Of a stretch of DNA of 64,000 nucleotides, positions 39,695 through 48,727 are shown piece after piece. The position numbers and the translations under genes are program-made. The stretch's first letter is position 1. The number at the start of each line of letters is the position of its first letter. Under the pieces are notes generated by a model. The model had not been told where the DNA came from. It worked only from the letters and a program-made list of their open reading frames with translations, and did no database searches. The stretch comes from Limnobacter thiooxidans (GTDB taxonomy: Bacteria; Pseudomonadota; Gammaproteobacteria; Burkholderiales; Burkholderiaceae_B): NCBI RefSeq assembly GCF_036323495.1, contig NZ_AP028947.1:2170001-2234000 (forward strand), read 5' to 3'.

Positions 39695-41491
39695 TTATCG
39701 ACCCTTTGCGACCCTGGCCGCCTCGAAGACCTTCCATACTAAGTCGAAGGCTGGCGGCACGATGTCCCCGTCATCGCCAGCGAGGCCTCTTAGGTGTTCG
39801 ACGACTCGCGCGACGTCATTGAGTCGCTGCGGCTCGCGAGACCACACTCGAACAAGGTCTTCCAACAGCGCTGCGGAATAGTCGAGCCCCTTCTTCCACT
39901 CGAGGCTCTTGCCGTCGCCTGCAGGTGGCTTGGCAGGAAATTCTTGGTCGAAGCCACCGAGCAGAAGCTTTAGGTACCGCACGAACCCTTCGCGATTTCG
40001 AATAACCCGTCGCATGATGGCGGCCTCGCGATCCTCGGGCGCCGTCAATGGTAGATTTAGAACGAACATCAGGCGCTGGCCGCTTAGGCTCAGCGAAAGC
40101 GCAACGAGGCCCGTGATATCGGCTGATTCCACTGGAGGAAGCAGTAGTGCCTGCGCTTCCATGAGCGTGGCGGCATCGACTGCGGTCTCTGCCTCCCGGG
40201 AGAGCAACCACGCCTTAACCTGAGCGCCGGAAACTTTTATTTTAGAAGGCGAGGTCAGCCTAACCTGCCAGAGGCCATCAGGCGCTTGGATACACTCTGC
40301 ATTGAGGCTCGAGTCCGAGATTGCTCGTTGGAGGTCCTCAAGTTGACTGCGTATCTTTTGGGCCTCGGCATCTTCGGCCGAGCAGACATCTTTGTCGGTG
40401 AATGGCGACAGAACTGCACCGAAGCCGCTCTGGGACAGTAGATCGGTGACTTGCCCGACTTTGCGGTGCTTGCCGATAAGTTCGACCAGGACCTCCACAT
40501 TGGTGCCGGCGACCATCGCTGCATTGGTCACGTTGGCCGAGCCGACATAGAGATGCGTCATCCACGCACGCCGCAGCAGGATGGCCTTTGCATGCAAGCC
40601 GACGAGGTCTGGTGATGTTTGCTCCTCACCATCTTCGGTCTCGGCAGCGTCGTCGAGAACGTAGCAGGCGCTGAAGCTTGCTCGAGTCTCCGCACTCAGC
40701 GCCGACAGAGTGTCAGGCCGGGAGATGAGTGACACGCGCTGTTTGGCGTTACCGCAGACCTGGGCGACGGCGGTGTCAGTCAGGAACGGAGAGATGAGGG
40801 CGATCTCATCGGCGGGGCCGGGCCTCCACTGCGTCTGCTTGAGCCCGAGTACGTGAAATTTCACTTCCTGCCAGTCGGCCGGGGGCGCGAGCTTGGTACG
40901 CAGAAGGTCGTCGGTCAGTTCGGTGATCTGCTTTCTTCGAGATGTCTTGAGGCGCGAGACCACCCAGTCAGGCAGCAGCTCTAGTAGGTTGCACAAGGGA
41001 CCGTTCTCTGGCCGGGTCGCTAGTCGAACTTCGCCCTCCAAGACCAGGGAAAGGTCCCAGCATCGGTCGGAAGTTAAATTTCGAGACAAAACACCCAAGC
41101 GGATTATGGGGGGGCGTTGGTTGCTGGGATCTGCAAAGCGCAAAAGCCAGAGCTTTGGATGAAAGGCTCCGCCGCCCGGCGCTCGCACCTCGACGATGGT
41201 AGATTCGAGCAACGAGAACAAGGCATTTCCCTTGCCAGGAACAGCCGTCCGGCCTCGGTCTGCGAATACTGTAAGTCGCTTGGCGACCCGCTGCAGCGAC
41301 TCTAGAAGTTGGATGGGGTCTTGGAGGATGGAGGCATCATCCCGATTGGCCATCCAGGCCAGATGGACAGGCACTCCAAGGAGGCTCAATGGATCGAGCG
41401 AGTAGGTTGTCGCGATGCCCTTGTCGAACACCAGTCCCAGCGGAGGCGTCAACAGGCTGGTGAGAAGGCTGCGGTTGTTTGGATCGAGCAT
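39695..41491 (-). CDS. Phospholipase-D-like nuclease of an Azaca-like defence operon
   Basis: A 598-residue protein with two HxK motifs of the phospholipase D superfamily: FHPKLWLLRF (His111, Lys113) and LHAKAILLRR (His300, Lys302) with GSANVTN following (317-323). Two motifs in one chain allow an intramolecular active site, as in PLD-type nucleases. It lies 5 bp after the DUF6361 gene and directly before the helicase gene, so the three are one operon. Nuclease function is inferred from the family and helicase neighbour. Confidence 0.8.
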   Translation of the reverse strand: MLDPNNRSLLTSLLTPPLGLVFDKGIATTYSLDPLSLLGVPVHLAWMANRDDASILQDPIQLLESLQRVAKRLTVFADRGRTAVPGKGNALFSLLESTIVEVRAPGGGAFHPKLWLLRFADPSNQRPPIIRLGVLSRNLTSDRCWDLSLVLEGEVRLATRPENGPLCNLLELLPDWVVSRLKTSRRKQITELTDDLLRTKLAPPADWQEVKFHVLGLKQTQWRPGPADEIALISPFLTDTAVAQVCGNAKQRVSLISRPDTLSALSAETRASFSACYVLDDAAETEDGEEQTSPDLVGLHAKAILLRRAWMTHLYVGSANVTNAAMVAGTNVEVLVELIGKHRKVGQVTDLLSQSGFGAVLSPFTDKDVCSAEDAEAQKIRSQLEDLQRAISDSSLNAECIQAPDGLWQVRLTSPSKIKVSGAQVKAWLLSREAETAVDAATLMEAQALLLPPVESADITGLVALSLSLSGQRLMFVLNLPLTAPEDREAAIMRRVIRNREGFVRYLKLLLGGFDQEFPAKPPAGDGKSLEWKKGLDYSAALLEDLVRVWSREPQRLNDVARVVEHLRGLAGDDGDIVPPAFDLVWKVFEAARVAKGR

Positions 41492-41496
41492 GTGCG

Positions 41497-42690
41497 TCAG
41501 CTTCGGCGAAGCGCCGGCAGAAGGTCGCGCAGGAAGTCATTGGTCGTCGGCCACCGATACACCAACCGGTTCAAGCCAGAGCTGCCGCCCCACTGGTTCA
41601 GTGCTCCTCGATTGGTGAAGCGAGAACGTGACTTCTTGAGCGTCCGCTCGCGACGCTCGATCAGATCTCGGGCTGAGTCATCCTCGGCGAACTCACCCCG
41701 AGTGGCGATCAGACGGGCAGTCCAATCCGCCACGAAGCCTCGCGTCGTACTCGAGATCGGATGTCCGCGACTTGCCAGAACGTTCCAGAGATCGCCGAGG
41801 TCCCACTTCTCGATATCGGATAGGCTTGCGCGACCCCGCCACTCTTCAAGTCCCTCACGATGGCTCTGACCGAGGGCTTCGTCTTGGCGCTTGTCTGCCA
41901 AGCAGACGTTGTAGAGCCATGCCGCCCCCTCGACGACGTCCGACAGGAGCCGTCCGTGTTCCAGTAGGTCACGCGTCGGCTTCGGAAACGAGCCGAGCTG
42001 GTGGTGAAGCCACGGCTCGCGACAGTCGTCAGGCCTACCGCGTAGGACAAGCCAAGAGAGCAGGCTCTCGGGGCAGCTTGTCGCGATGCGGTCACGCAGG
42101 TATCGAGCTTCGTCGGGACTGATCTTTAGGCTGAGCTTGGTCGGGAACCCTTCGGGTGCAGCGGGCAGACCCAGATGCCATGTGGTCAGCGATGCGTTGG
42201 GGTCCGCATCGTCGTCGTCTTTCCGGCGACGGGCAGTCCGCTTCAGGGCCAGGGCTGGTGCGCTACGAAAGTAGTCGCTCTGTGAGCCATCAAAGGCCCG
42301 GATGCCCCAAGTGCGCAGGCCAGCCCAGTAGACCGAGCTCGGTAGCCGCTTCAGATCCCCCTTGGACTGGGCACCGAAGACCCCACGCTCATTCTTGTCC
42401 AAGAGCGGCTCGACCATGGACAGCTCGAACCTGCGAGACTCGAGCGAGAAGGAACCTGGCGCCAGACGTCGGCTCTCGAGCTCTCGATACATCCAGGGCA
42501 CCAGCAGCATGTAGCGCAAACGCGTCTGAATAGTCGACGTTCCCGGGAAAAGAATGTCAGCGATGCCGTCCCGGATCGAACCGATGCCCAGTTCGTCTCG
42601 ACTTTCCTTCTCTCGAAAGAGCGAAAGGACACGCAGGCTGCGGTCTCTTGCAGCGGAGTCATGGTCAAGCCAGGTCAGGGAAGATGCCAT
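41497..42690 (-). CDS. DUF6361 family protein, first gene of the Azaca-like operon
   Basis: A 397-residue protein beginning SSLTWLDHDSAARDRSLRVLSLFREKESRDELGIG; this opening and the LFPGTSTIQTRLRYMLLVPW segment (about 49-68) are what I associate with DUF6361. No catalytic motif is visible. Family members occur with PLD-like nuclease and helicase genes, which is the case here. The three genes share a higher GC content than the neighbouring cassettes. Confidence 0.75.
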   Translation of the reverse strand: MASSLTWLDHDSAARDRSLRVLSLFREKESRDELGIGSIRDGIADILFPGTSTIQTRLRYMLLVPWMYRELESRRLAPGSFSLESRRFELSMVEPLLDKNERGVFGAQSKGDLKRLPSSVYWAGLRTWGIRAFDGSQSDYFRSAPALALKRTARRRKDDDDADPNASLTTWHLGLPAAPEGFPTKLSLKISPDEARYLRDRIATSCPESLLSWLVLRGRPDDCREPWLHHQLGSFPKPTRDLLEHGRLLSDVVEGAAWLYNVCLADKRQDEALGQSHREGLEEWRGRASLSDIEKWDLGDLWNVLASRGHPISSTTRGFVADWTARLIATRGEFAEDDSARDLIERRERTLKKSRSRFTNRGALNQWGGSSGLNRLVYRWPTTNDFLRDLLPALRRS

Positions 42691-43032
42691 CGAACTTTCT
42701 TCCTATTATGCGGGGCAACGTTCTTTGTAAATATTCAGTTCTGATTTTAAAACGGATTTTGAGGAAGGCGTTCGACATTGCGCCCCAAAACTCTCTGAAT
42801 CGCTCCTGCTTTTGTGGAAGGCCGTCAGCTTTGGGACCACTACAGCCATTCAAGCGGGAGGTGCTAAACATCGGCAATGGCCGATTTTCGGTCTGAGCGG
42901 ACTTTGAGGCTTACAGATGGATACATCTGAATTAAGTACGAAAGCAGACTTCGTAATATCGATGGAATCCTATGATAGCGCAGACATCCAGAATCGAGAT
43001 CTAGGTCGCCATGCCGTGGCAAATAACATCAG

Positions 43033-43152
43033 TTTATTTTTCATCCTGTTCATGTAATGCTTGCAAGATACTTGAAATAGTTAAGTTCATAAAATAACTC
43101 GCGATGTTCGGATAGAAAGACATCGCCATTATTCTTCCATAAATCAAGTTAG
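43033..43152 (+). repeat. Right copy of long inverted repeat (attI-like leader)
   Basis: Inverted partner of 36027-36146. It ends outward at AAATCAAGTTAG (43141-43152), followed by ACC and the OLD gene start 18 bp further. Weaker similarity continues inward to about 42850. The gap 42691-43169 contains no gene; the promoter of the OLD gene must lie in or near this repeat. Confidence 0.75.
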
Positions 43153-43169
43153 ACCGAACGATCCGACTT

Positions 43170-44939
43170 ATGACTATTCTCATCCCTAATCTGGCCATCG
43201 CAGGCTATCGAAGCTTTGGAAAGCAACCGCAGTACTTCGAGCGATTCGCAAAGATAAACATCTTTATTGGCCAGAACAACGCCGGTAAGTCAAACGTCCT
43301 GCGGTTCTTGCACGAAATCTACCCGCTAGCATCCAAGAGAGAACCAATAAAACTCGACTTATTGGCAAGACATTTGCCAAGTCAGCCTCCCACGTTGCTT
43401 GGAATTGGTGAGTATGTCGACCGGACCGAGCTTGGTCATCCTAAGCTAATGAGTGATCATAGGTTGATATTGGGGCGAGAGAATGAGCATGAGAGAGCAA
43501 TTGCGGCCACGGTATTGGGCAAGCTTTTCTCAGAAAAGTGCCGTATTGACCAGACCACTTTGTGCTGGACATTAATTACATTACCAGGTGGCAAAGACCA
43601 ACAAGAATCTTGGCCTAACGCCGCAAAAGTACTTAATGATCACGAGATTCAGCAGGTCTGGTCCATACTGACCCGAATGAGCGGAGGTGACCGAAAGCAT
43701 AGTTGGGAGCCTGAAGTGCTTAACCACGTACCAGCGTCTTCAGTAGCGATCAAGACTCAACTTATACCTGCCATTCGACAGATCGGAGCTAAGGGCAGTA
43801 CCTCTGACGCTTTTGACGGCACAGGAATCATTGAACGAGTTGCAAAGCTTCAAAATCCCGATATTCACAATCAAACAAGTCGACAGAGATTCAATGCCAT
43901 CAGAGACTTTCTACGTGACGTCTTGGATCGGCCGGAAGTAACAATCGAAGTCCCATATGAACGCGATACGATCTTGGTACATATGGATGGAAAAGTACTT
44001 CCGATAGAATCGCTCGGATCGGGAATCCACGAAGTCATAATCCTTGCATCTGCTGCAACAGTCCTCCAAGATTATGTTGTATGCATAGAGGAACCGGAGT
44101 TACATCTGAATCCGATTCTTCAGAAGAAGTTGCTCCGCTACCTTACTCGGTACACGAGCAACCAGTACTTCATTACTACACACTCGGCGGCACTTATGGA
44201 CACACCAGACGCCGAAATTTATCACGTACGCTTAAAGGATGGCGCCTCTACAGTCGAGCGCGCAACCAGCAATGAGCATCGTTCGGTAGTTTGTGAGGAC
44301 CTGGGTTACCACCCATCAGATCTCCTGCAAGCAAACTGCGTAATCTGGGTGGAGGGGCCATCCGACCGTATTTACTTGAATTGGTGGCTGCGGACTTTGG
44401 ATCCCAAATTAGTTGAGGGTATTCACTACAGCGTCATGTTCTATGGTGGTCGTCTCGCAGCACATTTGACACAGTCCCCCGACAGCAACGAGATCAGCGA
44501 TTTCATTTCGCTTCGCCGACTAAATCGGCGAGGGGTAATGATTATTGACAGTGATCGCGATAAGCCACATGCACCCATAAATGCAACTAAGCGCCGACTT
44601 AAGGAGGAGTTTGATTCAGGTCCAGGACACGCATGGATCACGGACGGAAGGGAGATCGAGAACTATCTCCATTCCTCACAGGTGACGAATGCCATCTCTG
44701 CGATTCATCCAAGGGCAATTCAAATTGCAGGAGCGGGTAAACATGCCAATTTACTGAGAATCAAGTCGGTGAAGGGAAAAGATACCATGGCTTCAAAGGT
44801 CGAGGTCGCCAAATACGTTGCTGCAAACTTTGAACCAGACTTTGGTGTACTTGACTTGCGGAAAAGAGTCACTGAGCTTCGGAAATTCATTCTTGACTCT
44901 AATCCTAAGACTGGACCAATCGCCGCGAATGCTGCCTAG
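43170..44939 (+). CDS. OLD-family ATPase with TOPRIM nuclease domain
   Basis: A 589-residue overcoming-lysogenization-defect type protein. The N-terminal ABC-type ATPase has Walker A GQNNAGKS (34-41) after IAGYRSFGK, and EEPELHLNP Walker B near 305-313 with a following H-loop (TTHSAALMD). The C-terminal TOPRIM domain has the Glu in VIWVEGPSDRIYL (about 390-402) and the Asp pair in MIIDSDRDKP (about 455-464). OLD nucleases act in phage defence (for example Gabija GajA), usually with a partner; here the next gene is a CHAT protease, not a UvrD-like helicase. The stop codon lies in an attC site, and the gene follows an attI-like leader, so it sits like an integron cassette. Confidence 0.85.
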   Translation: MTILIPNLAIAGYRSFGKQPQYFERFAKINIFIGQNNAGKSNVLRFLHEIYPLASKREPIKLDLLARHLPSQPPTLLGIGEYVDRTELGHPKLMSDHRLILGRENEHERAIAATVLGKLFSEKCRIDQTTLCWTLITLPGGKDQQESWPNAAKVLNDHEIQQVWSILTRMSGGDRKHSWEPEVLNHVPASSVAIKTQLIPAIRQIGAKGSTSDAFDGTGIIERVAKLQNPDIHNQTSRQRFNAIRDFLRDVLDRPEVTIEVPYERDTILVHMDGKVLPIESLGSGIHEVIILASAATVLQDYVVCIEEPELHLNPILQKKLLRYLTRYTSNQYFITTHSAALMDTPDAEIYHVRLKDGASTVERATSNEHRSVVCEDLGYHPSDLLQANCVIWVEGPSDRIYLNWWLRTLDPKLVEGIHYSVMFYGGRLAAHLTQSPDSNEISDFISLRRLNRRGVMIIDSDRDKPHAPINATKRRLKEEFDSGPGHAWITDGREIENYLHSSQVTNAISAIHPRAIQIAGAGKHANLLRIKSVKGKDTMASKVEVAKYVAANFEPDFGVLDLRKRVTELRKFILDSNPKTGPIAANAA

Positions 44940-45004
44940 CCCCTCGTTCAAGTTGACCCGCTTCATCGCATGCCTTTACGAGCAGCTTAGCTCAAACGGT
45001 AGGT
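44934..45004 (+). repeat. attC site after the OLD gene
   Basis: GCCTAGCCCCTCGTTCAAG at the left and CTTAGCTCAAACGGTAGG at the right follow the canonical attC layout (R'' CTAAC-like, L'' CGTTCAAG, L' CTTAxCTCAAACG, R' GTTAG-like) with one changed base in each core (CTAGC, GGTAG). The core changes may lower recombination. It overlaps the OLD stop codon. Confidence 0.75.
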
Positions 45005-45050
45005 ATCAGAAACACAGTTGCTCGGCGCTCAAGCAGGAGTTAGCGAACTA

Positions 45051-46892
45051 ATGGATTGCCCCAAACTTCTCCGCACACTTCTTATCGGTGACAACCCACG
45101 GCTTCTTGCCCAAGTGTCATGTTTACTGGCAAGGAAAAGGTACTATCTGCCAGTAATCGACGGACCGCGCATGACTCGCCCGGACTACCGCGCCGAACTC
45201 TCGATCCGCGGAAATGCCGCTGCAAGCATGAAGGCAGAAACAGTTGTTTTTGTCGGGCTATCTGACGAAACTTGTTCTCTATTTTCTAGACAAATTCCTG
45301 CGTCATTGTCCAAACGAATTGACTCCGTCGACGAAGCGGAGAAGCTGCATGGGCTCATGCGTGCGACAAAGGGGCAGGCGCTCTTTTGGGGTTACGACAA
45401 GCTTGCATATGGCCTCCTTACTGCACTTCGCCAACAGCGCTCAATCCACTTTGTGGACAAGCCATCGCCTTCAATCCCTATCTCAAGTCCGTCTGGACAC
45501 TGGGTGTTCTGCGAAACTGGGGACGATCATGCGCAAGTCGTTGCCGCGAACTATGCGCACTCACTCGATGCTGGACTATGCCTTATACCCGGAATCGACC
45601 GGCGACAAGCTGAGACAATCTTGGAGAGCTTTTACAGTCTCTATGATTTGCACCAACCAGTCGCTGAAGCCCTTGAACGTTTGAGACAGAGACTCCGCGA
45701 GTTGACCGGCCCTCTTCCTTCGGGCGAGATAAGGTCGGCGACTTTCATAACCAAGTCGCTACCACTTGGCGTCGCCTTCCCAGAGTTTCCCTCCACGCAT
45801 TTGATGTTGTATCCTCAGCTCGGCGTTTCCATGTTGGGTGGCTTCGTTGCAGAGCAGGACGACAAGCTGGGAATTGGATGTGCTGTACTGGTTGATCCCA
45901 AGAAGGCTGAGGCTCCGGAGATTGAAGCAGCGGCTGATGAGCTGAAATCACGACGAATCTTTGTGCGCGGATACGTTGGTCCTGCGGCAAACGTGCTTGA
46001 TGTCAGCCGAATGGTCGAGTTGTTTCCATACGACCTACTCGTTATTGCAACGCACTGTGGCGACGCCCCCGGCTGGCGATGGACATATGAGTTTGCGGAC
46101 TCCTCAGGAAAGCCCCGACACCTTGAGGTTGATACTGCAATTGGGGTCGCGTTGTCCGATTGCGACGACGATAAGGTTTTGATCACTCAACTCTATAACT
46201 TCGTTTCCCTAGATGGCGTGTCGTGGCATGACCCTGACAGAGAGTCGAAGCTCGTTGTTGGCGCAGCTATCGTGGACTTCACTGCGCGAATCGACGAACT
46301 GGAACCTGTCCTGAAGACTCCTGTCGATCGGGTTCACGGCGCCGCAGTTCTTCAGATGCACGACAACAACTACTTACCGATACCACGCGCAGTCGCCGGA
46401 CATGGCAGCCCAGTCATTCTTAACAATGCCTGCGCCTCATGGCACCGACTGTCCGAGACTTTTATTTTGGGAGGCGCCAGAGCCTACTTCGGTACGCTGT
46501 ACCCAGTAACGGTCTACGACGCAGAGCCGGTGACTACTGGCCTGCTAGGAAAACACTTCGGCAAGCCGCTGCCAGTTGCGCTCTGGGCCTCTCAGCGAGA
46601 GGCCTACGGAGTAAATTCACATCGTTGCCCATATGTAATGGCTGGCATCTTTCCTCAGAGATTGCGAACGAAATTTCGAGATGTTCCCGCCGAAACTGTA
46701 AAAACTTTGCTTCAAACCGCGAGGCAATATAAGAGACAACTTAAGAATGAAGTGGGTCTCAGCGAAAAGACCAAGGAAGGCATTAAAGATACATTCGAAT
46801 ATCTTGAGCGAGAAGCCAAGGGACTATATGAGCGCTGGATTTCGCCACGGAATATCGCGAATCCCCCGGCTAACCCCACCCGCCATAACTGA
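45051..46892 (+). CDS. CHAT-type caspase-like protease
   Basis: A 613-residue protein. The C-terminal part has the CHAT peptidase pattern: a hydrophobic strand ending in LLVIATHCGD (His335), then VILNNACASW (Cys461) and GGARAYFGTLYPVTVYDA, the conserved glycine-alanine-rich turn after the catalytic Cys. The N-terminal half (1-260) has no domain I recognise. ATG 45051 follows AGGAG, although 11 nt away; a start at 45018 in frame is possible. It lies after the OLD gene in the same direction, separated by attC. CHAT proteases are effectors in several bacterial immune systems, so a protease effector controlled by the OLD ATPase is a reasonable hypothesis. Confidence 0.72.
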   Translation: MDCPKLLRTLLIGDNPRLLAQVSCLLARKRYYLPVIDGPRMTRPDYRAELSIRGNAAASMKAETVVFVGLSDETCSLFSRQIPASLSKRIDSVDEAEKLHGLMRATKGQALFWGYDKLAYGLLTALRQQRSIHFVDKPSPSIPISSPSGHWVFCETGDDHAQVVAANYAHSLDAGLCLIPGIDRRQAETILESFYSLYDLHQPVAEALERLRQRLRELTGPLPSGEIRSATFITKSLPLGVAFPEFPSTHLMLYPQLGVSMLGGFVAEQDDKLGIGCAVLVDPKKAEAPEIEAAADELKSRRIFVRGYVGPAANVLDVSRMVELFPYDLLVIATHCGDAPGWRWTYEFADSSGKPRHLEVDTAIGVALSDCDDDKVLITQLYNFVSLDGVSWHDPDRESKLVVGAAIVDFTARIDELEPVLKTPVDRVHGAAVLQMHDNNYLPIPRAVAGHGSPVILNNACASWHRLSETFILGGARAYFGTLYPVTVYDAEPVTTGLLGKHFGKPLPVALWASQREAYGVNSHRCPYVMAGIFPQRLRTKFRDVPAETVKTLLQTARQYKRQLKNEVGLSEKTKEGIKDTFEYLEREAKGLYERWISPRNIANPPANPTRHN

Positions 46893-47224
46893 GCCCGTCA
46901 GTCCGCCAGCCATGGAAGAGCAACAAGTAACCTTGACCAATCGACTAGCTTTAGCTACGTGTGCTGTCGCGAAGGCCTCTTGCAAATTCCGCAAACCGTC
47001 GAGAATTCGCGACCTGCGATAGGATATGTAAACCCAATTCCACTTGATCCAATACGGCGCTTCCCTCTGCACGCTAGTTAGCTCATACGTCAAATAAAGT
47101 CAGCTTGAAACTACTTTTGAGTCATTTGGAATCTAAACCCACATGACCACTCCGGCAGACTAACGGTCATCGGTCCTATCGGAGACCATTAGCATCTCAC
47201 ACCGTCAACTAACCCAATATAGAA
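46893..47224. other. Gap between the CHAT gene and BRCT gene
   Basis: No gene supported. A GGCTAAC at 46867 and a GTTAGCT near 47079 could be the ends of an unusually long or degraded attC. CTAACGGTC (47160-47168) and GACCATTAG (47186-47194) form a short inverted repeat. Confidence 0.35.
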
Positions 47225-48085
47225 TTACTGAAATAACTGGGGGCTGACTGCTTTCAAATTCCGCTCAGTCAGCACTCGCAAATTTGGTGCTTCCGCTTTC
47301 CTTAAATCCATCGCCATCTGAATTTTTCTGCCGTATGTTGAAGTGATCCACCCCACTGCGGTTTCGTCACCAACGACGAGGTAATTGGTCTTAGTGGTGA
47401 CGCTTGCGCGAAGCACGCCACCCAGGCCGACAACTCGTTCCTCGATAACTTTTCGAAATCCTGTTTTTCCACCGAACTTGCCGGTGAATACAAGTACTGA
47501 TCCCTCAATCACCACATTGTCGACTTCATCAAAATCACACAGCGGAACTCGATCTTCGCTAATCGAACCGGTTGAAGAATAGTTAACTTGGGTGACTGAC
47601 TTGATCGTAACGAGTAGTTGTTCCTCTGTAATGCGTCTACTGAAGAAATCTGAAAGCGCCAATGTAATCTTGTCGAAGGGAAATCGTGAAAACAGATCTT
47701 CATTCTGTCTCACAAATTCCAATAGCACCTTTAATTCCGAGTTGTTGATATGGTCATCAGAAGCCATTCCACTCAATAGACCAAGCAGAGTGCTTTCACA
47801 AACCTCCGCCTCCAAGCTAAGAAGGCTTTCTAATAAGTCAAGTCGCTCATCCTGATGGAGTGCGCCTACAACCAAAGCGCGATCAAGCAAGAATCCAATG
47901 GTAGAAAACTCATCCGAACCAAACAAACCCTCTGCATCAAGACGCATGGTCTTCAAGGCATTCATCTCCATGTCATTGAGCTTTTGATCGGCAGCCACAC
48001 CAAGCAGAAATCCTCTTAGCCTTGCGCGTGCTGCTCGAATACTTTGAGCCCGCTGACAGGTAAGCATCATGCCGTTCACGCTCAT
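47225..48085 (-). CDS. BRCT-domain protein with helical N-terminal domain
   Basis: A 286-residue protein from ATG 48085. The C-terminal segment (about 200-270) reads VLVFTGKFGGKTGFRKVIEERVVGLGGVL then SVTTKTNYLVVGD, a BRCT domain closest in pattern to that of NAD-dependent DNA ligase. The N-terminal region (about 15-150) is helical with repeated acidic LLSLEAEV-like segments resembling TerB-like folds. BRCT domains bind phosphopeptides or DNA ends. It begins one base after the stop of the upstream small gene, so the two are coupled. Function unknown. Confidence 0.72.
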   Translation of the reverse strand: MSVNGMMLTCQRAQSIRAARARLRGFLLGVAADQKLNDMEMNALKTMRLDAEGLFGSDEFSTIGFLLDRALVVGALHQDERLDLLESLLSLEAEVCESTLLGLLSGMASDDHINNSELKVLLEFVRQNEDLFSRFPFDKITLALSDFFSRRITEEQLLVTIKSVTQVNYSSTGSISEDRVPLCDFDEVDNVVIEGSVLVFTGKFGGKTGFRKVIEERVVGLGGVLRASVTTKTNYLVVGDETAVGWITSTYGRKIQMAMDLRKAEAPNLRVLTERNLKAVSPQLFQ

Positions 48086-48086
48086 A

Positions 48087-48473
48087 TCAAGCTGCCTTGG
48101 AGAGCTTTGACACATCGCTTGTGAAGGTGACCTTGACGCCTGTAAGCGCACAGATCAACTCTAGATCCAGGTCTGTGTTGACGTCCAAATCTTTGCCCAA
48201 TAGACCTTGCATGTAAGCAAGATAAAGAAAGGAGCCTACTTTCTTGAGTTTGGATTTCACTTCAGGATCAACACCACCCTTCCATACGGCTAGCGGCAAT
48301 GCACCTTTTTCAAATGACTGCTTTAAATCCAATTCTATTGATTGATCACGCCTACCGTTCTCCCAAGCCAGAATCAATCCGAAGTCTTCCGCTTTCAATC
48401 TTTGATCGAACGATAAATTGCGACTGTCTCGAATTGGCTCGGTTATACAACGAGTGATGTGGGGCATTGGCAT
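48087..48473 (-). CDS. Hypothetical protein coupled to the BRCT gene
   Basis: A 128-residue product from ATG 48473 (the frame stays open to a GTG at 48521). It is rich in Leu and Asp with a region LDLELICALTGVKVTF near the C-terminus. I do not recognise a family. Its stop is one base from the BRCT gene start, a sign of a functional pair. Confidence 0.6.
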   Translation of the reverse strand: MPMPHITRCITEPIRDSRNLSFDQRLKAEDFGLILAWENGRRDQSIELDLKQSFEKGALPLAVWKGGVDPEVKSKLKKVGSFLYLAYMQGLLGKDLDVNTDLDLELICALTGVKVTFTSDVSKLSKAA

Positions 48474-48687
48474 TCCCAATAAGGAGTAATTACCCGAATG
48501 TAACGGGTATTTAACAATCACATCAACCCCTCAATTAAGCCCCCACCCCCCTTTGTCAAAAGTTGTGTGTTCGTTTAGAACTCAGGAGTTTCTTTTTCTA
48601 TCAACAAGTTAGAGGCCTGCAAAAAGTTAAAAATTTCTTCGATTTTGGCACTTGCGCGAATGAAGACTTTTGCTAACTTGAATTTAC

Positions 48688-48712
48688 CCCGCTGATCTTT
48701 TGCGGGATTTTT
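48688..48712 (+). terminator. Terminator-like hairpin just before the excisionase gene
   Basis: CCCGC (48688-48692) and GCGGG (48702-48706), then ATTTTT. It lies only about 16 bp before the excisionase start, so it could insulate the element from upstream transcription or act as an attenuator. Confidence 0.5.
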
Positions 48713-48727
48713 CAAGAGAGGAAAAGT

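Noticed and set aside
36027..43152. Conventional transposon bounded by terminal inverted repeats
   Set aside because: No transposase lies inside and no target duplication is visible; the ends coincide with integron-like cores, so an attI-like leader explanation fits better, though it is not proven.
43170..44939. Gabija GajA
   Set aside because: The ATPase-TOPRIM architecture is shared, but the neighbour is a CHAT-like protease rather than the UvrD-like GajB helicase.
46824..47093. Minus-strand 89-codon frame after the CHAT gene
   Set aside because: It overlaps the CHAT coding end antisense and has no recognisable protein pattern.
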